DNA of 64,000 nt from Pelagibius sp. (GTDB lineage Bacteria; Pseudomonadota; Alphaproteobacteria; Kiloniellales; Kiloniellaceae): NCBI RefSeq assembly GCF_028289705.1, contig NZ_JANQOI010000087.1, positions 62,001 to 126,000 on the forward strand, in the 5' to 3' direction. Under the pieces are notes generated by a model. That model was not told the origin of the DNA, made no database searches, and was given only the letters and a program-made list of their open reading frames with translations. The translations under genes were made by a program, and so were the position numbers. Within the stretch, counting starts at the first letter, position 1; each line of letters begins with the position of its first letter. Positions 26,701-34,662 of this stretch are shown here, piece by piece.

Positions 26701-27439
26701 GGTGCTGGCCATGGATTTCGCCGAAGAAATCGAGACGGAACCGGCCATCGTCCTCGAGGACCTGGTCTTCGCGCGGGGCGGCCGGCGTTTGGTCGATCGC
26801 CTTTCCATGACCCTCGGCCCGGCGGGCGTCACCGCGCTCATGGGTCCCAATGGGGCGGGCAAGAGTCTCACCCTGCGGCTCATCGCGGGACTGATCGAAC
26901 CGGATCGGGGGCAGGTCCGCTTCGCCGGCGGGGACCCGGCGCCGCAGGAGATGGCGCTGGTGTTTCAGAAACCGGTTCTGCTGCGCCGCTCGGTGCGGGC
27001 CAATCTCGACCACGCGCTGAAGACTTACGGGGTGCCGCGGCGAGAGCGTGCCGGCCGTCTGGCTGAACTGCTGGCACTCGGCCAACTGGAGAGCCTGGCG
27101 GAGCGCCCTGCGCGGGTGCTCTCCGGCGGCGAGCAGCAGCGGGTCGCCATGGTCCGCGCCCTGGTGGCCGGACCGCGCTATCTGCTGCTGGACGAGCCGA
27201 CGGTCAGCCTCGATCCCCAGGCGACCGCCGCCATCGAGGCCCTGGTGAGCCGCGCCGTCGCCGATGGCGCGCGGGTCATTCTGGTAACCCACGACCGCGG
27301 TCAGGCACAGCGTCTGGCCGACGACATCCGCTTCCTGCATAAGGGCCGCCTGGTGGAGGCCGCCTCGGCGGCCCGCTTCTTCCGCGCGCCTCAGTCCGCC
27401 GAAGCGCGGGCCTACCTGGCCGGCGAGCTCTTGCTCTGA
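26693..27439 (+). CDS. tupC: tungstate ABC transporter ATPase TupC
   Basis: A 248-residue ABC ATPase: Walker A GPNGAGKSLT, Q-loop FQKPVLLRRSVRAN, signature LSGGEQQRVAMVRA, Walker B YLLLDEPTVSLD and switch His in LVTHDRGQ. The short form with no C-terminal molybdate-binding domain fits TupC rather than ModC. It is translationally coupled to tupB and precedes tupA by 42 nt. Confidence 0.88.
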   Translation: MPEVLAMDFAEEIETEPAIVLEDLVFARGGRRLVDRLSMTLGPAGVTALMGPNGAGKSLTLRLIAGLIEPDRGQVRFAGGDPAPQEMALVFQKPVLLRRSVRANLDHALKTYGVPRRERAGRLAELLALGQLESLAERPARVLSGGEQQRVAMVRALVAGPRYLLLDEPTVSLDPQATAAIEALVSRAVADGARVILVTHDRGQAQRLADDIRFLHKGRLVEAASAARFFRAPQSAEARAYLAGELLL

Positions 27440-27481
27440 GGCCGACACCAACCGAAGAAACAACGAGGAGGTGACAAGCAC

Positions 27482-28315
27482 ATGCATGCCAAAGCTCTGA
27501 GATCCGTGGTTCCGGCGCTCCTGGTGGCGGCCCTCGTTTTGGCGCCGGAGCGCGCGACGGCGGAGGACTTCATCATCGTCCAGTCGACCACCTCGACCCA
27601 GAACTCCGGGCTCTACGACCACCTGCTGCCGCAGTTCCGGGAGAAGACCGGGATCGAGGTGCGGGTGGTCGCCGTCGGCACCGGCCAGGCGATCAAGAAC
27701 GCGCAGAACTGTGACGGCGACGTGCTGCTGGTGCACGCCAAGGCGGCGGAAGAGAGGTTCGTGGCCGAGGGTTACGGGGTCAGCCGCTCCGATGTCATGT
27801 ACAACGACTTCGTCCTCGTCGGCCCGGCGGCCGATGACGCCGCCATTGCCGGCGGCAAGGACGTCACGGCGGCGCTCGCGAAGATCGAAGCGGCGGCCGC
27901 GCCCTTCGCCTCGCGGGGCGACGACTCCGGCACCCACAAGAAGGAACTGGCGCTCTGGACGGCGGCGGGGATCGACCCGCTGGGCGCCAGCGGTACCTGG
28001 TACCGGGAAACCGGCTCCGGCATGGGGGCGACCCTGAACATCGCCGTCGGCATGGGCGCCTATGCCATGACCGACCGCGCCACCTGGATCGCCTTTGGCA
28101 ACAAGGCCGGCCACAGAATTCTCGTCGAGGGCGACGAGCGGCTGTTCAATCAGTACGGCATCATCCTGGTGAACCCTGAGCGCTGCGCCAACGTGAAAGC
28201 GGAGCAGGGCCAGCGCTTCATCGATTGGATCCTGTCAGACGAAGGCCAGTCCGCCATCGCCGACTACAGACGCGACGGCAAGCAGCTCTTCTTCCCCAAC
28301 GCCCGGATCAGTTAG
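27482..28315 (+). CDS. tupA: tungstate-binding protein TupA
   Basis: A 277-residue periplasmic protein with a signal peptide (about residues 1-27, ending ATAEDF). The ligand loops TTSTQNSGLYDHLLP and SRGDDSGTHKKE are characteristic of TupA and distinguish it from ModA and PstS. It delivers tungstate (or molybdate) to TupBC, presumably for a W- or Mo-containing enzyme such as a formate dehydrogenase encoded elsewhere. GAGGAGGTGA provides a strong ribosome site. Confidence 0.92.
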   Translation: MHAKALRSVVPALLVAALVLAPERATAEDFIIVQSTTSTQNSGLYDHLLPQFREKTGIEVRVVAVGTGQAIKNAQNCDGDVLLVHAKAAEERFVAEGYGVSRSDVMYNDFVLVGPAADDAAIAGGKDVTAALAKIEAAAAPFASRGDDSGTHKKELALWTAAGIDPLGASGTWYRETGSGMGATLNIAVGMGAYAMTDRATWIAFGNKAGHRILVEGDERLFNQYGIILVNPERCANVKAEQGQRFIDWILSDEGQSAIADYRRDGKQLFFPNARIS

Positions 28316-28340
28316 CGGGGGCAGAAACACCCAGTCCACC

Positions 28341-28455
28341 GCCTGACCTCGTGCTTCGAGACGGTCGCTTTGCGACCTCCTCAGCATGAGGTCAGGCAAG
28401 CCATCGCGGTGCCTCACCCTGAGGAGGCCTGAAAGGCCGTCTCGAAGGGCGAGGC
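28341..28455. repeat. paired palindromic repeats between convergent genes
   Basis: Two hairpins: 28341-28397 (arms GCCTGACCTCGTGC and GCATGAGGTCAGGC) and 28411-28455 (arms GCCTCACCCT and AGGGCGAGGC). Their inner parts are inverted copies of one another (TTCGAGACGG...CCTCCTCA versus TGAGGAGG...CCGTCTCGAA). This is the familiar REP-like palindrome of many alphaproteobacteria. It fills the gap between convergent tupA and the regulator and probably acts as a two-way terminator. Confidence 0.75.
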
Positions 28456-29349
28456 TCAGGCGCCGTTCCATTGGACGGCGCCCAGTGCCGAGATGTCGTA
28501 GCCGCCGAGGGCCTGGGCCTTTTCCGCGAAGGCCGACGTGCGGCTGAAGGCGAGGAGCGCCTGCAGCGGCGCCTCGAACCAGCTTCGGCGGTCGACGATC
28601 AGGTCGAAGCGCTCCTCGATGGCGGGGACGAAGGGCAGCCCGAACTGCCGGGCCATGGCCTCCAGGCCGAGGGCCGCGTCGGCCTCGCCGGCGGCCACCG
28701 ACGCGGCGGCCTCGGTCTCGGTGCGGGCCAGTGCTGGCAGCAGGGTGATGTCTTCCCGGGTGAGGCCGGCTTGCTTCAACAGGTGGTCCAGCAACAGGGC
28801 GCTGCCGGCCGTCGCTTGGCGTTGCACGAGGCGCCGCCCGCTGAGGTCGGCCAGGGAGCTGACCTGGCCCGCCAAGGCCGGCTGCAGCACGAAGCCGCGC
28901 TGGCGTTTCGCCCATTCCACCAGCACCACATCCTGGCCGGCCAGCTTGCCGGCCACGTGATTGCGGTTCCAGTCGTCGCGGGCCGGCTCGAACACATGCA
29001 GGCCGGCGGCGATCGCCTCTGCCATGGCGACACGCTCCAGGCCGTCCAGGGAACCGTCGAAGAAGGTTGCCAGGCCGGAGCCGGACTCGCGGATCGCCCA
29101 GTCGAGCAGCGGGTCGTGACTGCCCGCCACCACGTTGGGGCGGACGGTCTTGGGTTCTGCCTTGGATGCGGCGGAGCCAGCCAGCCAGGCTTCCAGCTCC
29201 AGGCGCGGGAACAGCAGCTTGCCGGTCAGGCGTCGGCAGGGGATCTCCCCCTCCGCCGCGAGGTCGTAGACCTTGCGCTCCTTCACGCGGAGCAGGGCCG
29301 CCACCTCCTTGGTGGTCAGAAAGGGCGGCGGGTCCTGGTCCGGGCTCAT
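28456..29349 (-). CDS. HTH regulator with molybdate/tungstate-type binding domain
   Basis: A 297-residue protein. Residues 10-55 form an excisionase/MerR-like HTH (FLTTKEVAALLRVKERKVYDLAAEGEIPCRRL), and the rest is a periplasmic-binding-like domain without signal peptide (VVAGSHDPLLDWAIRESGSG, RLVQRQATAGSALLLDHLL, AAASVAAGEADAALGLEAMA). The architecture matches cytoplasmic oxyanion-responsive regulators. Convergent position next to tupBCA suggests tungstate-dependent control of that operon; the TGCAT-AAAA-ATGCA palindrome is a candidate site. Confidence 0.8.
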   Translation of the reverse strand: MSPDQDPPPFLTTKEVAALLRVKERKVYDLAAEGEIPCRRLTGKLLFPRLELEAWLAGSAASKAEPKTVRPNVVAGSHDPLLDWAIRESGSGLATFFDGSLDGLERVAMAEAIAAGLHVFEPARDDWNRNHVAGKLAGQDVVLVEWAKRQRGFVLQPALAGQVSSLADLSGRRLVQRQATAGSALLLDHLLKQAGLTREDITLLPALARTETEAAASVAAGEADAALGLEAMARQFGLPFVPAIEERFDLIVDRRSWFEAPLQALLAFSRTSAFAEKAQALGGYDISALGAVQWNGA

Positions 29350-29408
29350 CCCAGAGCCTTAGCCTGATCCGGTGCGGAAGGGAAGGGGGCGGTCGGGCCG
29401 GCGGTCCG

Positions 29409-29996
29409 TCAGGCCTCGTCCGCCTTGGCGTAGTAGCCGACCACATCGCCCTCGGTGGTGACCCCCAGGCCGTTCAGCAGGCGGTTCACGTAGTTGAAGT
29501 AGCCGATGATCTGGTTGGCCTCCAGGATCTGGCCGTCGTCCAGCCCGGCGTCGCGCATGACGGTCACGTCGGCTTCGGTCATCTCGCCCGGCGCGCGGGT
29601 CAGCTTGCGGGCATAGCGTAGCAGGGCCAGTTCGGCGCCCTCGAAAGCCTGCTCCGGCGCGTCGGCCTGTAGCGCCGCCTCGATGGCATCGGCGCGCGCG
29701 TCGTCGCCGATCAGGTGGCGGGCATTGGCCCAGTGGTTGGCCAGGGAGTAGGGGCAGTCGTTGAGGATCGAAACGTAGGAAGAGATCGTCTCCTGGAGCC
29801 AGGTCGGCAGGCTGTTGGCCTCGTCGTGGAGAGCCGCCCGGTAGAGGATCACATGGCCGCGCATGGTGTTGGGCCGCAGGGAGTGGACCCGCATCACGTT
29901 GTCGACGGTGCCGTGGGGCGTGCGCGCCAGGGACAGCGCGTCCAGAAGGTCGTCGTCGGCTTCTGCGTCCGAGAGCATTTTGATCCAGGCTGACAT
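29409..29996 (-). CDS. AhpD-like / peroxidase-related protein
   Basis: A 195-residue all-helical protein of the carboxymuconolactone decarboxylase/AhpD superfamily. The core motif reads SILNDCPYSLANHW: Cys81 and His88 are present, but the second cysteine of the usual CxxC pair is Ser84. AhpD-type disulfide peroxidase activity would need both cysteines, so the activity may differ. It lies just upstream of no operon partner; recQ is on the same strand 63 nt before it, and co-transcription is possible. Confidence 0.78.
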   Translation of the reverse strand: MSAWIKMLSDAEADDDLLDALSLARTPHGTVDNVMRVHSLRPNTMRGHVILYRAALHDEANSLPTWLQETISSYVSILNDCPYSLANHWANARHLIGDDARADAIEAALQADAPEQAFEGAELALLRYARKLTRAPGEMTEADVTVMRDAGLDDGQILEANQIIGYFNYVNRLLNGLGVTTEGDVVGYYAKADEA

Positions 29997-30059
29997 GGCG
30001 GCTTGGCGTCCTTTCGTGGCTGGTGGAGGGCGGGTGTGGTTCCGGTCGGGGACCGGATC

Positions 30060-31865
30060 TTAGCCGGCGTCGGCGATCTCACCAAGGAAGACCTCGGCGA
30101 AGTCGCGCAGCTTGGCGGCACCGACGCCGTTCACCGCGGCGAACTCGTCGTGGTTTGCCGGGCGGCGCCGGGCCATGTCGATGAGGGCGCGGTCGGGAAA
30201 GATCACGTAGGCGGGCACGCCGCGTTCCTTGGCCAGGCGCAGCCGCAGTTCCTTCAGTCGGGCCAGCAGCAGCGACTGGGCTTCGGTCATCTCTTCGGCC
30301 GGCTGGGCCGACTCGCGGCGGGTTTTCGCTTTGGCCGGCGTGGCGATCCGGTCGGGCCGGTAGTGAAACGGCTCTTCGCCGCGCAGCAGGGCGCGGCCCT
30401 TGGCCGTGATGGTCAGCGCGCCATAGCCTTCGATGTCGAGGCGCAGAAAACCGGCGGCGACCAGTTGGCGGATGAAGGACCGCCAGGTCTCCTTCTTGCC
30501 GTCGGCGCCGCTGCCGAAGGCGGCGAGACGATCATGTCCGGCCTTCACCGCCTTCTCGCTGGAGGTGCCGCGCAGCACGTCGATGACATGGGCGACGCCG
30601 AAGCGCTGCCCGGTCTGCTCGATGACGGCGAGGATCGTCCGGCCCTCTGCGGTGCCGTCGCTCAGTTCGACGGGGGAGCGGCAGAGATCGCAGTTGCCGC
30701 AGTGCTCCATGGCTTCGCCAAAGTAATCGAGCAGGATGCGCCGGCGGCAGGAGGGCGACTCGCAGTAGCCGATCAGGGCGTCGAGGCGCTGATGCTCGCG
30801 GCGCCGGCGATCCTCGCCGCCGTCTTCCTGGGCGATGAACAGGCGGCGCATGCGGATGTCGTCCAGCCCGTAGAGCATCTGCGCTTCGGCGGGTAGGCCG
30901 TCGCGGCCGGCACGGCCGATCTCCTGGTAGTAGGCCTCCACCGAGGCGGGCAGGTCGCAGTGAAAGACGAAGCGGACGTCCGGCTTGTCGATCCCCATGC
31001 CGAAGGCGATGGTCGCCACCATGACCACGCCGTCGTCGGTCATGAAGGCGTTCTGGTTGGCCTCGCGGGCCTGCTTGTCCATGCCGGCGTGGTAGGGCAG
31101 GGCCTTGATGCCGTTCTCGGCGAGAAAGGCCGCGGCCTCTTCGGTCTTGCGCCGCGACAGGCAGTAGACGATGCCGCTGGCGCCGGCATGGCGCTGCAGG
31201 AAGGCGAGCAATTGGCTCTTCCAGTTGCGCTTGATCTCGACGGAGAGCTGCAGGTTCGGCCGGTCGAAGCCCAGCACGAAGCTCTCCGCCCGGCCGGCGA
31301 AGAGCTTGTCGACGATGTCGTTGCGGGTCGTCCCGTCGGCGGTGGCGGTCAGGGCGGCGATGGGCACGCCGGGAAAGACCTCGCGCAGGCGGGCCAGATC
31401 CTCGTATTCCGGGCGGAAGGCAGGCCCCCATTGGGAGATGCAGTGGGCTTCGTCGACGGCGATGAGCCGGACGTCCAGGCCCTTTAGGGCGGCCAGCATG
31501 CGCTCGGTCATGAGGCGTTCCGGTGCCAGATAGAGCAGGCGGGTTTCGCCCGCCGCGACCCGCCGCCAGGAGGCCACGTTGTCGTCGCGGGCGCGCGAGG
31601 AGTTGATGGTTTCCGCGGCGACCCCGGCCAGCCGCAGCGCGGCCACCTGGTCCTGCATCAGGGCCACGAGGGGAGAGACCACGACCGTCAAGCCGCCGAG
31701 CGCCAGCGCCGGCACCTGAAAGCAGAGCGACTTGCCGGCGCCGGTCGGCATCACCGCCAGGGCCGAGCGGCCGGCCATCAGGCTGGCGATGACCTCCGCC
31801 TGTCCCGGGCGAAAGCCGTCGAACCCGAAGACCTCTGAGAGGATGCGCCTTGCAGGGTCGGTCAT
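30060..31865 (-). CDS. recQ: ATP-dependent DNA helicase RecQ
   Basis: A 601-residue 3'-5' helicase for recombination and fork repair. The order is: helicase motif 0 (GFDGFRPGQAE), Walker A (MPTGAGKS), VSPLVALMQDQ, DEAHCISQWG, ALTATAD, motif V-VI (AFGMGIDKPDVRF, YQEIGRAGRDG), RQC zinc Cys (YCESPSCRR, CGNCDLC), winged helix, and a C-terminal HRDC domain (LRLRLAKERGVPAYVIF). ATG 31865 gives the family N-terminus; the frame stays open to ATG 31961, but those 32 residues are unlike RecQ. Confidence 0.93.
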   Translation of the reverse strand: MTDPARRILSEVFGFDGFRPGQAEVIASLMAGRSALAVMPTGAGKSLCFQVPALALGGLTVVVSPLVALMQDQVAALRLAGVAAETINSSRARDDNVASWRRVAAGETRLLYLAPERLMTERMLAALKGLDVRLIAVDEAHCISQWGPAFRPEYEDLARLREVFPGVPIAALTATADGTTRNDIVDKLFAGRAESFVLGFDRPNLQLSVEIKRNWKSQLLAFLQRHAGASGIVYCLSRRKTEEAAAFLAENGIKALPYHAGMDKQAREANQNAFMTDDGVVMVATIAFGMGIDKPDVRFVFHCDLPASVEAYYQEIGRAGRDGLPAEAQMLYGLDDIRMRRLFIAQEDGGEDRRRREHQRLDALIGYCESPSCRRRILLDYFGEAMEHCGNCDLCRSPVELSDGTAEGRTILAVIEQTGQRFGVAHVIDVLRGTSSEKAVKAGHDRLAAFGSGADGKKETWRSFIRQLVAAGFLRLDIEGYGALTITAKGRALLRGEEPFHYRPDRIATPAKAKTRRESAQPAEEMTEAQSLLLARLKELRLRLAKERGVPAYVIFPDRALIDMARRRPANHDEFAAVNGVGAAKLRDFAEVFLGEIADAG

Positions 31866-32115
31866 CGCGGGCGCGGCATTTCGGCTGACGGTCCGGTCAC
31901 GCAGGCTGGCTCCCAGGCTCGGGATCATGGCGGAGGGCGACTCGGACGAGGAAGCCGCCATGCAGGCGAAGACCTCATGCCATTCCCCGGCGCGGCCTTC
32001 AAGCCCGCCGGGCGCGCGAGGGTTGCCAGTGCTGTGGAAAAAGAACCGGATGCCTTAGAGATTGCCCCGAAATGAGTGGCTTGATTTCAATGCTTTGCTA
32101 TTGGAATCCCGCCCC

Positions 32116-32206
32116 CCATCGTCACCCTCGGGCTTGTCCCGAGGGTCCATGGAAGGACCGAGACCGGGACCCCGATGGATTGCCGGAACAAGCCCGGCAA
32201 TGACAA
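32116..32206. repeat. REP-like palindromic repeat pair
   Basis: Two hairpins in the ~400-nt gap between recQ and the response-regulator gene: CCCTCGGG-CTTGT-CCCGAGGG (32125-32145) and TTGCCGG-AACAAG-CCCGGCAA (about 32180-32200). This pairing of GTCACCCTCGGGC and GCCCGGCAATGAC modules is a widespread intergenic repeat in alphaproteobacteria. I see no other feature in 31866-32265. Confidence 0.75.
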
Positions 32207-32265
32207 CGTGGGAGGCTGAGGCATGGGAATTCCTTGACGGTTAAGGCCTCATCTCGGGTCTGGGT

Positions 32266-33456
32266 CTAGTCCGCCTCGCCGGGCTCTGCCTCTTCGTCGG
32301 CGATTTCGGTCACCGAGAGCGGCATCTTGAGCTTCTTGAGTTTGTGATACTGGCGCAGCTTCTCGATCATCGGCCGGGACAAGCGATGGCCGCCAGCGAG
32401 CACCAGCACGCCCGCCTCGGTCACAACGTCGGCGGCCAGTTTGTGGCGCTCCGTCAGTTCATGGAGCTGAACCTTCTGGATTTCCTCGCCCGCCTCGGCG
32501 CTCTCCTCGCCTTCGCCGGGCGTCAGGCAGCTTCGCGCCGCCTTCAGGATCGCCAGATCGTAGGGTTTGCCGGCCTTGTCCAGCCGGTCGAAGACGGCGA
32601 CGCTGGGCTGCTCCCTGGGTGAGGCTTCGGCGAGGTCGGTGAGGATGCGCAGGATGCGGGATTCCACCGGCAGGTCGTCGCCCTTGGTGCCGTCGCCGGG
32701 AAAGCCGCTGCCGTCATAACCGGCGGCCTGGTAGTAGACCGCCCGGGCCACCGGTTCTAGCCGTGGGATGTTCTTGATCAGGTCGCGCGCGGTCTCCGGC
32801 GTGCGCGCCACCAGTTCGGCCTCCACCTTGTCCAGCTCCTCGCCGGCGCGCAGTTTCTGCGTAAGGTCGCCGGGCAGGGTGATGCGGCCGATCCCGTGCA
32901 GCATGATCGTCATGTTCAGGGCCCAGGCATCCTGCAGGCCGATGGCCTTGGCCAGTTTCTGGCCCCAGCGCTGCAGCCGCGCGCCTTCCTTGAAGGCCTC
33001 GGGATCGTTGAGGGAGAGGACGTCGACCAGGACCTTCACGCTGCCGGCGAGGGTCTTTTCCAGAAGCTCGCGCTCGGCGGCGATCAGGCGGTGATGCTGC
33101 TGTGCCGCCTCCACGGCCACCGCCAACTCCTCCGGCCCGCAGGGCTTGGTGAGAAAGCGGAAGATGTGGCCTTCGTTGACGGCGTCCATGGCCGTCTTCT
33201 GGTCCGCGTTGCCGGTCAGCATCATGCGCACCGTCATGGGCGATTTCTGCTTCACCTGGCGCAGGAAGGCGATGCCGTCCATCTCCGGCATCTGCTGGTC
33301 GCTGACCACCACGGCGAAGGGGCCGTCCTGTTGCAGGGTCTCTAGCCCGGCGGCGCCGCCTTCGGCGGTTTTCAGGTCGAAGCGCTTGCGCAGGCCGCGC
33401 TTGAAGGCGCTCAGGATCTGCGGGTCGTCGTCGACGAAGAGGACTTTCTCGGTCAC
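32266..33456 (-). CDS. response regulator with degenerate HD-GYP domain (HnoD-like)
   Basis: A 396-residue protein. Residues 1-120 are a receiver domain with phospho-acceptor D53 (VVVSDQQMPEMDG) and Lys in LTKPCG. The rest aligns with HD-GYP phosphodiesterases, but the HD pair reads MLHGIGRI (Asp lost), the later HHE reads YQA, and a mid-domain His reads T, while DGSGFP is kept. It therefore should not hydrolyse c-di-GMP. A degenerate HD-GYP response regulator (HnoD) in the known H-NOX/HnoK network acts as an allosteric modulator. The start overlaps the previous gene (ATGA). Confidence 0.82.
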   Translation of the reverse strand: MTEKVLFVDDDPQILSAFKRGLRKRFDLKTAEGGAAGLETLQQDGPFAVVVSDQQMPEMDGIAFLRQVKQKSPMTVRMMLTGNADQKTAMDAVNEGHIFRFLTKPCGPEELAVAVEAAQQHHRLIAAERELLEKTLAGSVKVLVDVLSLNDPEAFKEGARLQRWGQKLAKAIGLQDAWALNMTIMLHGIGRITLPGDLTQKLRAGEELDKVEAELVARTPETARDLIKNIPRLEPVARAVYYQAAGYDGSGFPGDGTKGDDLPVESRILRILTDLAEASPREQPSVAVFDRLDKAGKPYDLAILKAARSCLTPGEGEESAEAGEEIQKVQLHELTERHKLAADVVTEAGVLVLAGGHRLSRPMIEKLRQYHKLKKLKMPLSVTEIADEEAEPGEAD

Positions 33457-34661
33457 GCCGCCGCCTCCTTGTCGCGCCAGCGGTCGACCCAGCCGTCGAT
33501 TTCTCCGGCGCAGTTCTGCCGTTCCAGATAGGTTCGATCCAGCGCATCCGCAGTGGCCGCTTTCGGGTCCTCCGCTTGAAGGCCGGCCACGATGGCCAGG
33601 GCGCTGTGGCTCGCGAGCAGCGCCGTCTGACCGTCCTCGGGCAGTTGGGCTTCGCCCGGGTGCTGCAGATGCCCGATGGCGCCGACGACGTTCGCCGGCA
33701 GACCCCAGATCTGCGCCAGGTAAGCACCGAAGACCGCATGCGGCTGTCCGAATTGATCGATCTCGGCAGCGTCAAGGGCTTGACCGCCGGACGCGCGCTC
33801 CAGAACCTTCGCGTAGTCTCCGGGCGCCTGATAGCACAGCAGCAGACGGCCGAGATTGTGGAGCAGCCCGGCCAGCCGCGCCTCGGCGATTGCGCTGTCG
33901 GAGGCTTGGCGCTGTTCGGCGATCCAGCCGGCAAGCTCAGACACCTCACGGGCCTTGTCGATGGCCTGTTCGTAGAAGTCCCGGCAGGGCCCCTCGGCAT
34001 AGACGCAGGTCAGGTCGTGATCCTGCAGCAGCCGTCTCAGCACCTCCCAGCCCAGCAAGTTGACGGCGTCCTTCGGGCTGCAGACCGGATCGCCGATGCC
34101 GAAGTAGGCGGAGTTGGCCAGCTGCATCACCTTTGCCGCCAGGCCCGGTTCGCCGGCAAAGAGGTCGCCGACCCGTTCCATCGGGGCGGAGGCGCTCTCG
34201 ATCAGGGTGCCCAGCTCCTCGAAGCTGGCCCGCGTCGCGGCCAGACAGGCGATGGAGGTGACCCAGGTCTGTTGTGTGGCGTCGGTCAGGGGCTCGCGCA
34301 GGGCGAGGCCGGCCTTGACGGTTTCGATCAGCCGCTCGCTGTTGGATGGCTTCGGAAGAAACTGGTGGCTGGTCTTGACGGTGCGAAAGGTCGCTTCCGT
34401 GTCGGCCTCGCCGGAGAGGATCAGACGCAGCGAGCCGGGATAGAGCGTCGCGACCTGGTCGAGCAGCTCGGCGCCATTCATGCCCGGCATTTTCATATCC
34501 GTGACCACCACGTCGGCGGCCTGTTCGGCGAGCATGGACAGGGCCATCTCGCCGCCCTCGGCGAAGTCCATGTCCCAGTCGTTGCGCATGCTGCGCAGCA
34601 GCCGGCGCAGCCCCTGCAGAATGTTCTTCTCGTCGTCGACGAACAGCAGCCGCGGCTTCAT
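33453..34661 (-). CDS. response regulator with HDOD output domain
   Basis: A 402-residue protein. The receiver domain (residues 1-125) has the acidic pocket FVDDE and phospho-acceptor D55 in VVTDMKMPGMNG. An HDOD domain follows (EPGLAAKVMQLANSAYFGIG, AVNLLGWEVLRRLL, RLAGLLHNLGRLLLCY, LLGWE). HDOD domains are non-catalytic HD relatives used for protein interactions in signalling. It sits one nucleotide from the histidine kinase stop and overlaps the following regulator gene, so both are likely phosphorylated by that kinase. Confidence 0.85.
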   Translation of the reverse strand: MKPRLLFVDDEKNILQGLRRLLRSMRNDWDMDFAEGGEMALSMLAEQAADVVVTDMKMPGMNGAELLDQVATLYPGSLRLILSGEADTEATFRTVKTSHQFLPKPSNSERLIETVKAGLALREPLTDATQQTWVTSIACLAATRASFEELGTLIESASAPMERVGDLFAGEPGLAAKVMQLANSAYFGIGDPVCSPKDAVNLLGWEVLRRLLQDHDLTCVYAEGPCRDFYEQAIDKAREVSELAGWIAEQRQASDSAIAEARLAGLLHNLGRLLLCYQAPGDYAKVLERASGGQALDAAEIDQFGQPHAVFGAYLAQIWGLPANVVGAIGHLQHPGEAQLPEDGQTALLASHSALAIVAGLQAEDPKAATADALDRTYLERQNCAGEIDGWVDRWRDKEAAA

Positions 34662-34662
34662 T

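Noticed and set aside
28341-32206. CRISPR array from the repeated palindromes near 28400 and 32150
   Set aside because: The repeats are inverted pairs of different sequence without regular spacers, and no cas genes are present; they fit REP-like palindromes.
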